Notes under the pieces: model-generated | Database searches by the model: none | Told to the model about the DNA's origin: nothing | Seen by the model: the letters and a program-made list of their open reading frames with translations, nothing else | In this document: piece after piece, positions 54,943 through 62,636 of the stretch | Layout: each line of letters opens with the position of its first letter | Position numbering within the stretch: position 1 is the first letter of the stretch | Assembly (NCBI RefSeq): GCF_014257025.1 | Contig: NZ_JACMSF010000053.1 | Location: 1-62,636 of the forward strand | Direction of reading: 5' to 3' | Source of the DNA: Streptomyces cupreus | Lineage (GTDB): Bacteria; Actinomycetota; Actinomycetes; Streptomycetales; Streptomycetaceae | DNA: 62,636 nucleotides | Program-made: the position numbers and the translations under genes

Positions 54943-56081
54943 TCGCGCTGCGAGAGAGGTTTTCGTTGCCGGAGGGCATGGTGTACCTGGACGGCAATTC
55001 CCTCGGCGCCCTGTCCGTCGGCGTTCCGGCGGCGGTCCAGACGGCCATCGTCGAGAACTGGGGCCGCCACCTCATCAATGTCTGGACCGAGGACGGCTGG
55101 TGGGACGTGCCGCTGCGGGTCGGCGACCGCGTCGGGCGCCTGCTCGGTGCGCAGGCCGGCCAGACCGTCGTAGGTGATTCGACTTCGGTCCATCTGTTCA
55201 ACGTGCTGACGGCCGCGGCCCGGTTGCGTCCGGATCGCCGGCTGCTCCTGGTCGAAGAAGGCGGTTTCCCCACGAACCACTACCTGGCCGCTTCGGTCGC
55301 CCGCATTCTCGGGTTGGAGGTCCGCCGGGTACCCATGCCCGACATGGCATCCACCCTCCGCCGGCTGGGTGAGCGGGTCGCGGTCGTCACAGCCGGGGCC
55401 GTCGACTTCCGCACCGGCGAACTCTGGGACGTCTGCGCGGTCACGGACGCGGCGCACGACGTCGGTACGCTCGTCGTCTGGGACCTCTGTCATGCCGTCG
55501 GCGCCCTCCCGCTGACCCTCGACGCGGACGGCGTGGACTTCGCGGTGGGGTGCTCCTACAAGTTCCTGTCGGGCGGCCCCGGCGCCCCGGGGTTCGTCTA
55601 CGCCGCCCGCCGCCATCACGGCGACATCGATCAGCCACTGTCCGGCTGGCACGGGCACGCCGAACCGTTCGCGATGGTGCCCGACTACGAGCCCACACCC
55701 GGAATCGGACGGCTGCGGGTCGGCTCTCCGAACATCCTGTCCATGCTGGCACTGGACGCGGCACTCGACGTCTTCGACGACGTGGAGATGACCGCGGTCC
55801 GCGAGAAGAACGTGGCGCTCGGGGACTTCTTCATCGAGGCGGTCGACGCCCACCTGGCCGGGTGCGGATTCGAGCTGGTCACGCCGCGTCGTGGCGATCG
55901 GCGCGGAAGCCAGGTGACGCTGCGCCATCCGGAGGCGGAGGGGATCATGCGGGCCCTGAACAAGCAGGGGATCATGGGCGACGTGCGTCCTCCCGGTCTG
56001 CTGCGCTTCGGGTTCAACAGCCTCTACATCTCCTACACCGACATCTTCACAGTCGTCGAGGCACTGCGTTCGTGCACCTGA
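54888..56081 (+). CDS. kynU: Kynureninase (PLP-dependent)
   Basis: 397 residues from ATG 54888, with GGAG six bases upstream. ATG 54876 is an alternative. It has the family motifs YLDGNSLGALS, DLCHAVGALPL and the PLP-binding K225 in CSYKFLSGGPGAPGF, then LYISYTDI near the end. It cleaves kynurenine to anthranilate and alanine. With the halogenase, TDO2 and formamidase upstream, the likely product is a chloro-anthranilate. A 3-hydroxykynurenine substrate is also possible. Its start lies inside the flavin-reductase remnant. Confidence 0.92.
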   Translation: MPTPSRETAERLDRADPLIALRERFSLPEGMVYLDGNSLGALSVGVPAAVQTAIVENWGRHLINVWTEDGWWDVPLRVGDRVGRLLGAQAGQTVVGDSTSVHLFNVLTAAARLRPDRRLLLVEEGGFPTNHYLAASVARILGLEVRRVPMPDMASTLRRLGERVAVVTAGAVDFRTGELWDVCAVTDAAHDVGTLVVWDLCHAVGALPLTLDADGVDFAVGCSYKFLSGGPGAPGFVYAARRHHGDIDQPLSGWHGHAEPFAMVPDYEPTPGIGRLRVGSPNILSMLALDAALDVFDDVEMTAVREKNVALGDFFIEAVDAHLAGCGFELVTPRRGDRRGSQVTLRHPEAEGIMRALNKQGIMGDVRPPGLLRFGFNSLYISYTDIFTVVEALRSCT

Positions 56082-56124
56082 GGGAGTGACCCCCGCGGCG
56101 CACTGACGCGCCGGGCCCGCGTGC

Positions 56125-57360
56125 TCAGGTGGTGCGCAACGTCACGACCACCGGCATGTGCTTGATGCCGGCCGCGAAGTTGGACGCCAGATGCTCCACC
56201 GGGCCGGCGAGGTCGAATCGCTCCACCGAAGCGGCGATCTCGGCGAACAGCGCGTTCAGCGCCATCCGCGCCAAGGCGGCCCCGACGCAGTGGTGCGGCC
56301 CGAAGCCGAACGCGACGTGCGGGTTCGGTGATCGGGTGACGTCGAACCGGAAGGGCTCGGAGAAGACCTCCTCGTCTCGGTTCGCCGACCCCAGCCATGT
56401 CACCAGCGCGTCGCCCTCAGGCACCTGCCGGCCACGCAACGTCGTGTCCCGAGTCGCGTGGCGCAGGAAGTGATTGGCCGGCGAGGACCAGCGCAGGCCC
56501 TCCTCCACCGCGCCGGGCACCAGTCGTGGATCGTCGACCACTTTGCGGTACTCCGCAGGGTTCTCGATGAACGCCAGCACCGTTTGGGTGACGGCGTGCG
56601 GTGTGGTGACGTTGGCGCCCAGCAGCAGGCTGTAGCAGTTGTAGACCAGCTCGTCGTGACGCAGTCTGCGCCCGCCCACCTCCAGGCCGAGGAGCGCGCC
56701 GATCAGACCGTCTTCCCGAGACGTGTGGCGCGTCCGGCGGGAGAAATACGAGAACAGCTCGTGATGTGCCGTCGCCAAGGTGTTGAGCCCGTTCCCCAGC
56801 CGGAATTCAGGGTCTTCCGGTGCGATGGCCGCGGTCGTGAGCACCGTCAGCCGCGCCCAGTCCTGCTGCGGAATGCCCATCAACGTGCCGGTGAACGCCA
56901 TCGGGAAACCCGCCGCGAGTTCGGCCAGGTCGCGGGGGCCGTCGGCCAGTCGCTCCAGCAGGCCGTGGGCCACCTGCCTGACTTTCGGGACGAACGGCTC
57001 CAGTGCCTTCCTGGACAGCAGCTTGGCGATCGGCTCGTGCAGCATCGTGTGCTCCGGCGGGTCGCTGGCCGCCATCATTCTGCCGCCGGCCGGGTCGCGA
57101 CTGCCGAGCACCGACAGCAGGGTCCCCCGGCTCGAGGTGAACCTGGTGTGGTCCCGGAGCACTTCGCGGACGTCATGGTGTTTGGTGACCGACCAGAATC
57201 GGCGACCGTCCGGTGACGACTGGAGGTGGACCGGGGCGCGCTCACGCAGCGTTGTCCAGATGGCGTGCGGATCACCGGAGGCGTACAGGCGCGGATCCGT
57301 GAGATCCAGCGAGTCCAGATCCGTGGACGGTGCCGGCGCGATTGGTTCACTCAACTTCAT
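56125..57360 (-). CDS. Cytochrome P450 of the second pathway
   Basis: 411 residues from ATG 57360, with GGGAG upstream. It has the I-helix LLLGANVTTPHAV, K-helix EEGLR and heme loop FGFGPHHCVGAALAR with ligand C358. The I-helix motif with GANVTT and the flanking sequence resemble P450s that hydroxylate carrier-bound amino acids. The A(Val)-T didomain at 49254 is the natural partner. It overlaps the upstream unknown gene by 14 bp and converges on kynureninase with a 43-bp gap. Confidence 0.87.
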   Translation of the reverse strand: MKLSEPIAPAPSTDLDSLDLTDPRLYASGDPHAIWTTLRERAPVHLQSSPDGRRFWSVTKHHDVREVLRDHTRFTSSRGTLLSVLGSRDPAGGRMMAASDPPEHTMLHEPIAKLLSRKALEPFVPKVRQVAHGLLERLADGPRDLAELAAGFPMAFTGTLMGIPQQDWARLTVLTTAAIAPEDPEFRLGNGLNTLATAHHELFSYFSRRTRHTSREDGLIGALLGLEVGGRRLRHDELVYNCYSLLLGANVTTPHAVTQTVLAFIENPAEYRKVVDDPRLVPGAVEEGLRWSSPANHFLRHATRDTTLRGRQVPEGDALVTWLGSANRDEEVFSEPFRFDVTRSPNPHVAFGFGPHHCVGAALARMALNALFAEIAASVERFDLAGPVEHLASNFAAGIKHMPVVVTLRTT

Positions 57361-58096
57361 CGAGGTCTCCCTGTTCTCGGCCGTCAGCCGGTTCCCGGAC
57401 GCAGACAACGGTCCACATGGCCGTCGCCTTGGCCACCAGCTCGCCACGGTCGTCGTACAAGGCGGTGCCGACCGTCGCGGTGCGGCCTTGCCGACGCCAT
57501 CGGCGTGCGACCACGACATGGGGTGCCGACGGGCGGGGCGGTCTGTGCAGAACGGCGGTCATGCGGGTGAGCACCATCGGCTCCCGGACAGGGTCCGCGG
57601 TCCATCCGCCGGGGCAGTCCAGAACACTCCATACCAGCTCGGGCCGGTCGGACAGCGCCGCCGTCGGCGTCCAGGGACACGCCACGGTGCCGGGCACACC
57701 GGGGACCTCGCCCGGCGCCACCGGGAATCCGTCCGCCGGTTCGCGGTTCACCCCACAGACGAAACAGGTCGGAAACGGATGACCCGCACGCCCCCGGTAA
57801 CGTCCGCTCGCTTCGGCTGCCGCCCGGAGGGACACCGCTTCCACAGCGGCGAACTCCGCCGTGGCGGTGGTCATGGTCGCGATCAGCCGGTCACCGTCCC
57901 AGATCTGGGAGCGCCGTGCTCCGGGACGGAACTCCAGGGCGTGCTCGAGCCGTGGCGCCACAAGCAGGGTCACGGCGACCGGTGGGCGCTGGTGGTCCGC
58001 GGCCAGCTTCGCGAACGTGCCACAGGCATAGCCGCCGTTCGCCGTGTCCGGCGGGCCGTTGTACCTGGCGGGTATGCGCACGGTCCGATCCGCCAT
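57347..58096 (-). CDS. Unknown protein, possible double hot-dog thioesterase-like fold
   Basis: 249 residues. I do not recognise a characterised family. The pattern NGPPDTANGGYACGTFA near the start and a second related stretch near residue 190 (RRWRRQGRTATVGTALYDDRGELVAKA) suggest two hot-dog repeats, as in acyl-CoA thioesterase or dehydratase-like proteins. It contains HPFPTCFVCG, a CxxC-like pair. I chose ATG 58096 because it lies one base after the thioesterase stop (TGACATG). It is translated between the type II thioesterase and the P450, so it may release or process a carrier-bound intermediate. Confidence 0.5.
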   Translation of the reverse strand: MADRTVRIPARYNGPPDTANGGYACGTFAKLAADHQRPPVAVTLLVAPRLEHALEFRPGARRSQIWDGDRLIATMTTATAEFAAVEAVSLRAAAEASGRYRGRAGHPFPTCFVCGVNREPADGFPVAPGEVPGVPGTVACPWTPTAALSDRPELVWSVLDCPGGWTADPVREPMVLTRMTAVLHRPPRPSAPHVVVARRWRRQGRTATVGTALYDDRGELVAKATAMWTVVCVREPADGREQGDLDEVE

Positions 58097-58097
58097 G

Positions 58098-58844
58098 TCA
58101 CAGCGCCCGCGTGCCGGCCTCGACACCGGCTCGGAGAGCGTCGAGGAGGTGCCCGGGTGCCGTCACGAACGCCTGGTGATCACCCTCCAGCACGAGCGGG
58201 GCACAGCGCCCCCAGCGTGCCCAACCGGCCATCAGCCCGGGCGGAATCTCCACGTCGGCGGACCAGCCGATCGCCCGGATCTCGAAGAGCTCCGTCGCGG
58301 TCCGGTCCGGACGGTAGGCCCTGTTCGCCGCCAGGTCGTCCACCAGGACCTTGACGAAGAAGTCGACCAGGCGCTTCGTCGGCGTCACCATGCCCAGCAG
58401 GTTCACCACCACGCCCCTGAGCTCGTCCTCACTCATGTCGAGGAACCGGCCGTACGGCCCGTCGTCCGGGGCCACTTGTGAGGACACGAAGCAGGTGGTC
58501 GGTGACCTGGTGTCGCCGGCCGCCATGTGCCGCGCGAATTCGAAGGCCGCGAGCGCCGCCCCGCAATGCCCGAACACACTGAAGTCGCGGTCCAGGACCG
58601 GGCCCAGCTCGGCGGTCATCTGCTCGGCCAGGTTCTCGTATGTCCCGTAATGGGCTTCGCCCATCCGCGTTTCCCGGCCGGGCAGTTGGAGCGGTACCAC
58701 GGCTGTGTCCCCGATGCGGTCGGGCCACCGGCGGTACATGGAGGCGCCGCAGCCGGAATAGGGAAAGCACAGCAGCAGATGGTTGCAGTCGTCCGGCGGT
58801 ACGGTGGCGAACCAGCGGTTGTGGTTCTGTTCTTTCCCGATCAC
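58098..58844 (-). CDS. Type II thioesterase with Cys nucleophile position
   Basis: 248 residues from GTG 58844, with GGGGAGG five bases upstream. It overlaps the NRPS stop by 4 bp (GTGA). It has the type II thioesterase layout: LLCFPYSGCGAS, LPGRETR, then GHCGAALA, a late Asp in GWSADVEIP and a His in EGDHQAF. The nucleophile elbow is GHCGA, with C94 in place of the usual Ser. Cys-type thioesterases are known in a few pathways that make strained or unusual acyl bonds. It may edit the NRPS or release a tailored amino acid. Confidence 0.82.
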   Translation of the reverse strand: MIGKEQNHNRWFATVPPDDCNHLLLCFPYSGCGASMYRRWPDRIGDTAVVPLQLPGRETRMGEAHYGTYENLAEQMTAELGPVLDRDFSVFGHCGAALAAFEFARHMAAGDTRSPTTCFVSSQVAPDDGPYGRFLDMSEDELRGVVVNLLGMVTPTKRLVDFFVKVLVDDLAANRAYRPDRTATELFEIRAIGWSADVEIPPGLMAGWARWGRCAPLVLEGDHQAFVTAPGHLLDALRAGVEAGTRAL

Positions 58845-61800
58845 GCGTTCCTCCCCGTGGTCCGGTTGCGGAAGGTCTGTTTCAGTACGTTGCCGACCAC
58901 CTGCATGGATTCCGGCCGGTCCATGTTCTGATGGCTGGTCGGAACGGCGTGGACGGTCATGGGGCCGTGAATGTGGCCCCGCCACGCGCTCGCGGGATCT
59001 CGCCGCGAGGAGTCGTCGCCGTCCACGGTGACCAGGCCCGCTTTGAAGAAGACCGCGGCCCCGTCGAATTCCGGCGGCAGATATCCGGTCAGCATCCCGA
59101 TGTGCTCCACACTGATCCCCGTCACGAGGTCGGAGATCGCGTCCACATCGAGCGAATCCGCGTCGGCGTACCTGTGGCGCAGGAACTGGTCGAACCCCTC
59201 ACGAATCTCCTGACCGCCGAGGTTCCCCGCTTCGACGGCGGTGTCGGGATAGCAGTCCATCATCGCCAGCAGCTCGACCTCCTCGCCCTGGGCCCGCAGC
59301 TCGGCGGCGATCGCGTGCGCGGCGAAGCCGCCGAACGACCAGCCGAGCAGGTTGTACGGCCCGTGCGGCTGAACCGACCGGATCCGGGCCAGATAGGTCT
59401 GGACAAGCTCCGCCATCGACGTCGGCATGGCTTCGGGGCCGGTGGGATCGAGCCCGGGCGCCTGAAGCGCGTAGATCGGCCGGTCATCGATGTAGCGGGC
59501 CAGGCTGAGATAGAACCAGCCGACGCCGCTTACCGGGTGCAGGCAGAAGAGCGGGCGTTCGGTGCCACCGGAGCGGATGGTCATCAACGGCGCGTAGGTC
59601 TCGTCGCGGCCCTCCGGGGCCACGCCGAGCAGCCGTGGCGCCAGTTCGGCCACGGTGGGGCACTCGAACACCGTCCGGATAGGGACGTCGACACGGAGCA
59701 CGGTGCGGATGCGGGACAGCAGCTTGGTGGCGAGCAGTGAGTGGCCGCCCAGTTCGAAGAAGCTGTCGTCGATCCCGATGTCGGGTACGCCCAGCACCTC
59801 GGAGAACAGGCCGGTGAGCACCTCCTCGCGCGCGTTCCGTGCCCGCCGCGACGAGCTGCCGGTGATCTCCGGCGCCGGCAGCGCCTCCCTCCTCAGCTTT
59901 CCGTTGGCGGTCAGCGGCAGGCTGTCCAGGAAGATCACCGTCGAGGGGACCATGTACGCGGGCAACTGGCTGCTCGCGAAGGCACGGAGGTCCACCGTCT
60001 GGTCGGCGACCGGAACGCTGCCGTAAGTGGTCAGCGGTCCGGCTTGTGCGAAACCGGGCACGCACACATCGGTGCTGACGGTGCCGCCACCGTCGGGTGC
60101 CGTAAGTACGACGTCCAGGTGTCCGGCGACCTGCGACCACGTCACCGCCGTCGAATAACCCAGCCGCTCCCCGAGCGTGTAGAGCTCTTCGCGCAGCACC
60201 CCGTCGGCCGCCGGCGCGTTGTGCTCGGCGTGGAGCAGGCCGGTGGCGCGCACGGCGGGCGCCAGAGCCGGGTCAGGCACACCGACGATCCGGACGCTCT
60301 CGGGCCGCCGCGTCCGCAGGTGCTGTTCCAGCCCTTGGAGGCCGCCCACTTCGCTCCACTCGAGGCGGGGAACGGCAGCGAAGGACCGGGCCCGAACCGG
60401 CGCCTTGCGCACTGTCACGTCGTACCGGTACTGACTCAGTTCGTTGTCGTACCAGCCGCGTTTGATTTGTACGTCGACCGCGCCGATCACGTGCAGCTCG
60501 TCCCCCAGTGCCGCGAAGAAGTCCGGATGCAGGACGAGTTCGGTCTCCATGGCCATGGCCGTGGCGATGGTGCTGCGGATTCTGCCCAGCTCGGCATCGT
60601 CGAGGTCGGCCACGTCCTGGTGACCGAGTCGGCGGATCTGCACCATGGTGGCGAATTCCCGCAGCAGTGCCTTGTTCCGGATGTCGCCGATGAACAGCGC
60701 GCCGCCGGGCGCCAGCAGGTCCATCGCCTTCTCGATGACGTCCACCAGGTACTGCACGCTCGGGAAGTACTGGACGACGGAGTTCAGCACGATGGTGTCG
60801 AAATCGCGCTCAGGCAGCAGATGCACCTGATCGGCCGGCTGGACGACCAGCTTGACCCGGTCCGCCCAGTCCGCCGCCACCTCGGCGAGGTGCTGCCGGA
60901 GCCCGTCGATCACCGACTCGGAGAAGTCCGTGCCGTAGTAGGTGTCGCATTCCGGGGCCAGGTGGGCCAGGAGGAGCCCAGTGCCCACTCCGATCTCCAG
61001 CAGCTTCGACGGCCGCAGGGACCGGATCCTCGTGACGGTCGCGTCGCGCCACTCCCGCATCTCGGCCAACGGAATCGGCTTCTCGGTGTAACTGCTGTTC
61101 CACCCACGGAAGTCCTCACCGAAGCGGGCGTCGGCAGTGTCACCGGCGTGGTGCTCCCCGAGGTACAGATCGTCGTAGGTGCCCCGCCATTGCTCCACCA
61201 GCTCGATCTCCCGGCTCTCCTGTCGGTCGGCGGATGCCACCTGGTTCCGGACGACATAGGCGACCAGTTGCTTGACGCCCCGCCCCGCGATGTCGCGAGC
61301 GACGACCGCGGCCTGCGCCACCTGGCGGTGCGCCAGCAGGACCGCCTCGATCTCACCGGGCTCGACCCGGAACCCGCTGATCTTCGTCTGATCGTCGACC
61401 CGGCCCACGAACACCAGCACGCCCTCGCGCGTCCAGCGCGCGAGATCACCCGTGCGGTACATCCGTGAACCGGCCGGACCGAAGGGGTCCGCCACGAAAC
61501 GTTCCGCGGTCGGCCCGGGCAGGCCGTAATACCCGCGTGCCAGGCCGGTGCCGGCGATCCACAGCTCCCCGACGACACCGGGGGCGACCGGATCCAGCTC
61601 ACCGCTCAGAACGTAGACCCGGGCGTTGCGGATCGGGACGCCGATGGGGACCACCGGATCTTCGAACCGCTGCCGGGTGGCGGCACAGACCACATGAGTC
61701 GTCGCATTCACCGTGGTCTCGGTCGGGCCGTAGATGTTGACGACCCGGATGGCGCTGTTCGCCCGGAGAACCCGGTCGACCGCCGCGGTCGGCACGCTGT

Positions 61801-62635
61801 CGCCGCCGGTCGCAAGGTAGCGCACCGTCCGCAGGCCCGACAGCACGTCCTGCTCCTCGGACGACATGAGGTCGAACAGGCCGGCGGTGGCCCACAGTGT
61901 GTCGATCTCGTTCGCCGTGATGAACCGGAGGCGTTGCGCCGGCGACTCCCTGTCAGCCGGCAGCGGGACGAGGGTCTTGCCGCGCAGCAGCGCCGGCCAG
62001 ATCTCGTACACCGACGCGTCGAAGGCGATCGACGACTGGACGAGAATCCGGTCCCCCGGTCCCTCCGGCCAGCCGTGCCAGGCATCGTTCACGACACTGC
62101 GATGGGAGACCGCGACTCCCTTGGGACGTCCGGTTGATCCCGAAGTGAACATCACGTACGCCAGATGGGCCGGGCGCAGTCGGTCATGGGACGGGTTCGT
62201 GCGCTCGCCGCCGACGATGTCCGCCAGGTCCAGCCTGGGGATGCGTCCGTCGGGCAGCACGGCGCGCGTGTCGACGGCGCTGCTCGTCAGGATCAGAGCC
62301 GGCTTCCCGTCGGCCAGGAGGGAACCGTTGCGCAGACTGGGATAGGCGGGGTCGATGGGCAGGTAGGCGGCGCCGGCTTTCAGGATTCCGAGGATGGCGG
62401 CGATCAGTTCCGGCGAGCGGGGGAGTGCGACCGCGACCACTGATTCGAGCTGTACGCCGTGCGCGAGCAGCGCGTGCGCGATCTGGTTGGCGCGTGTGTT
62501 GAGCTCGTCATACGTGATGTCCTCGCCGCCGCTGGAGATCGCGATCGCGCCCGGAGTCCGAGCGGCCTGCTGCTCGAACAGGACGGGGATGGATCCCTCC
62601 GGAACCGCGGCGTCCTCCGTGGCCCGGTTCCACGT
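58841..62635 (-). CDS. NRPS3, C-terminal part: A-NMT-T-TE
   Basis: The frame is open to the window end, so only the last 1264 residues are visible. The linker TWNRATEDAAVPEGS at the edge is what usually follows a condensation domain. The A domain has YTSGSTGRPKG-type A3 and NIYGPTETTVN, with a pocket read as DAYWAGIVNK. It is related to the valine code of NRPS2 but has a changed second half. An N-methyltransferase is inserted after A8 (LEIGVGTGLLLAH). Then follow A10 (LTANGKLRREAL), a carrier (LGGHSLLATKL) and a TE (LLGWSFGGFAAH). It is the terminating module of a second N-methylated peptide. Confidence 0.9.
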   Translation of the reverse strand, partial: TWNRATEDAAVPEGSIPVLFEQQAARTPGAIAISSGGEDITYDELNTRANQIAHALLAHGVQLESVVAVALPRSPELIAAILGILKAGAAYLPIDPAYPSLRNGSLLADGKPALILTSSAVDTRAVLPDGRIPRLDLADIVGGERTNPSHDRLRPAHLAYVMFTSGSTGRPKGVAVSHRSVVNDAWHGWPEGPGDRILVQSSIAFDASVYEIWPALLRGKTLVPLPADRESPAQRLRFITANEIDTLWATAGLFDLMSSEEQDVLSGLRTVRYLATGGDSVPTAAVDRVLRANSAIRVVNIYGPTETTVNATTHVVCAATRQRFEDPVVPIGVPIRNARVYVLSGELDPVAPGVVGELWIAGTGLARGYYGLPGPTAERFVADPFGPAGSRMYRTGDLARWTREGVLVFVGRVDDQTKISGFRVEPGEIEAVLLAHRQVAQAAVVARDIAGRGVKQLVAYVVRNQVASADRQESREIELVEQWRGTYDDLYLGEHHAGDTADARFGEDFRGWNSSYTEKPIPLAEMREWRDATVTRIRSLRPSKLLEIGVGTGLLLAHLAPECDTYYGTDFSESVIDGLRQHLAEVAADWADRVKLVVQPADQVHLLPERDFDTIVLNSVVQYFPSVQYLVDVIEKAMDLLAPGGALFIGDIRNKALLREFATMVQIRRLGHQDVADLDDAELGRIRSTIATAMAMETELVLHPDFFAALGDELHVIGAVDVQIKRGWYDNELSQYRYDVTVRKAPVRARSFAAVPRLEWSEVGGLQGLEQHLRTRRPESVRIVGVPDPALAPAVRATGLLHAEHNAPAADGVLREELYTLGERLGYSTAVTWSQVAGHLDVVLTAPDGGGTVSTDVCVPGFAQAGPLTTYGSVPVADQTVDLRAFASSQLPAYMVPSTVIFLDSLPLTANGKLRREALPAPEITGSSSRRARNAREEVLTGLFSEVLGVPDIGIDDSFFELGGHSLLATKLLSRIRTVLRVDVPIRTVFECPTVAELAPRLLGVAPEGRDETYAPLMTIRSGGTERPLFCLHPVSGVGWFYLSLARYIDDRPIYALQAPGLDPTGPEAMPTSMAELVQTYLARIRSVQPHGPYNLLGWSFGGFAAHAIAAELRAQGEEVELLAMMDCYPDTAVEAGNLGGQEIREGFDQFLRHRYADADSLDVDAISDLVTGISVEHIGMLTGYLPPEFDGAAVFFKAGLVTVDGDDSSRRDPASAWRGHIHGPMTVHAVPTSHQNMDRPESMQVVGNVLKQTFRNRTTGRNA

Positions 62636-62636
62636 C

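Noticed and set aside
46368..56081. Actinomycin chromophore (4-methyl-3-hydroxyanthranilate) pathway
   Set aside because: TDO, formamidase and kynureninase fit, but the expected 3-hydroxyanthranilate C-methyltransferase and the 4-MHA ligase/carrier pair are absent, and a halogenase is present instead.

Overview
The window is high-GC actinobacterial DNA, almost certainly from a Streptomyces chromosome. Evidence: strong G/C third positions, frequent GTG/TTG starts, GGAGG ribosome sites, and a block of typical streptomycete housekeeping genes at the left. No rRNA, tRNA, CRISPR array or intact insertion sequence was seen.

Left flank (1-9340): the end of kdpD, kdpE, an SGNH hydrolase with its TetR regulator and a clear palindromic operator, an OB-fold protein, a DUF3159 membrane protein, two TrkA-type potassium subunits, a 31-residue membrane peptide, an APC-type permease and a TrmA/RlmD-type RNA methyltransferase. 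A 528-bp gap without a gene (9341-9868) separates this flank from secondary metabolism.

Central block (9869-46327): a complete-looking gene set for a quinoxaline/quinomycin (echinomycin, triostin) type bis-intercalator depsipeptide. NRPS1 reads C-A(Ser)-T-E-C-A(small residue)-T. NRPS2 reads C-A(Cys)-NMT-T-C-A(Val)-NMT-T-TE. Together they predict a dimer of chromophore-D-Ser-(Ala/Gly)-N-Me-Cys-N-Me-Val. The chromophore genes are an aryl-AMP ligase, thioesterase, isocitrate/isopropylmalate-dehydrogenase homologue, kynurenine-3-monooxygenase-like flavoprotein, ABM-fold protein, MbtH protein, tryptophan dioxygenase (TDO1), P450 and an A-T didomain. They fit tryptophan to beta-hydroxytryptophan to quinoxaline-2-carboxylate. 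A UvrA-like protein without the UvrB-binding region and a DrrAB-type ABC transporter give self-resistance. A CPFC dithiol oxidase and a SAM methyltransferase fit disulfide and thioacetal formation. A winged-helix regulator and a tandem-MerR regulator probably control the block.

Right block (46368-62636, runs off the end): a DoxX-like membrane protein, a berberine-bridge-type FAD oxidase, an A(Val-like)-T didomain, a second tryptophan dioxygenase (TDO2) with an altered active site, a kynurenine formamidase, a PrnA-like tryptophan halogenase, a broken flavin-reductase gene and a kynureninase. On the other strand lie a P450, an unknown protein, a type II thioesterase with Cys at the nucleophile position, and the end of an NRPS (A-NMT-T-TE). 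This looks like a chloro-tryptophan to chloro-kynurenine/chloro-anthranilate branch plus a second N-methylated peptide. The genes from 42734 to 56081 lie on one strand with short gaps, so the two blocks may be one composite cluster or two fused ones.

The observations I rate highest are: a 30-bp element with a coupled small ORF upstream of both TDO genes; the His-to-Gly change in TDO2; an apparent CTG start of TDO1; a 21-bp motif shared by two biosynthetic promoters; and the Cys-type thioesterase. All family calls are by eye, with no database search.
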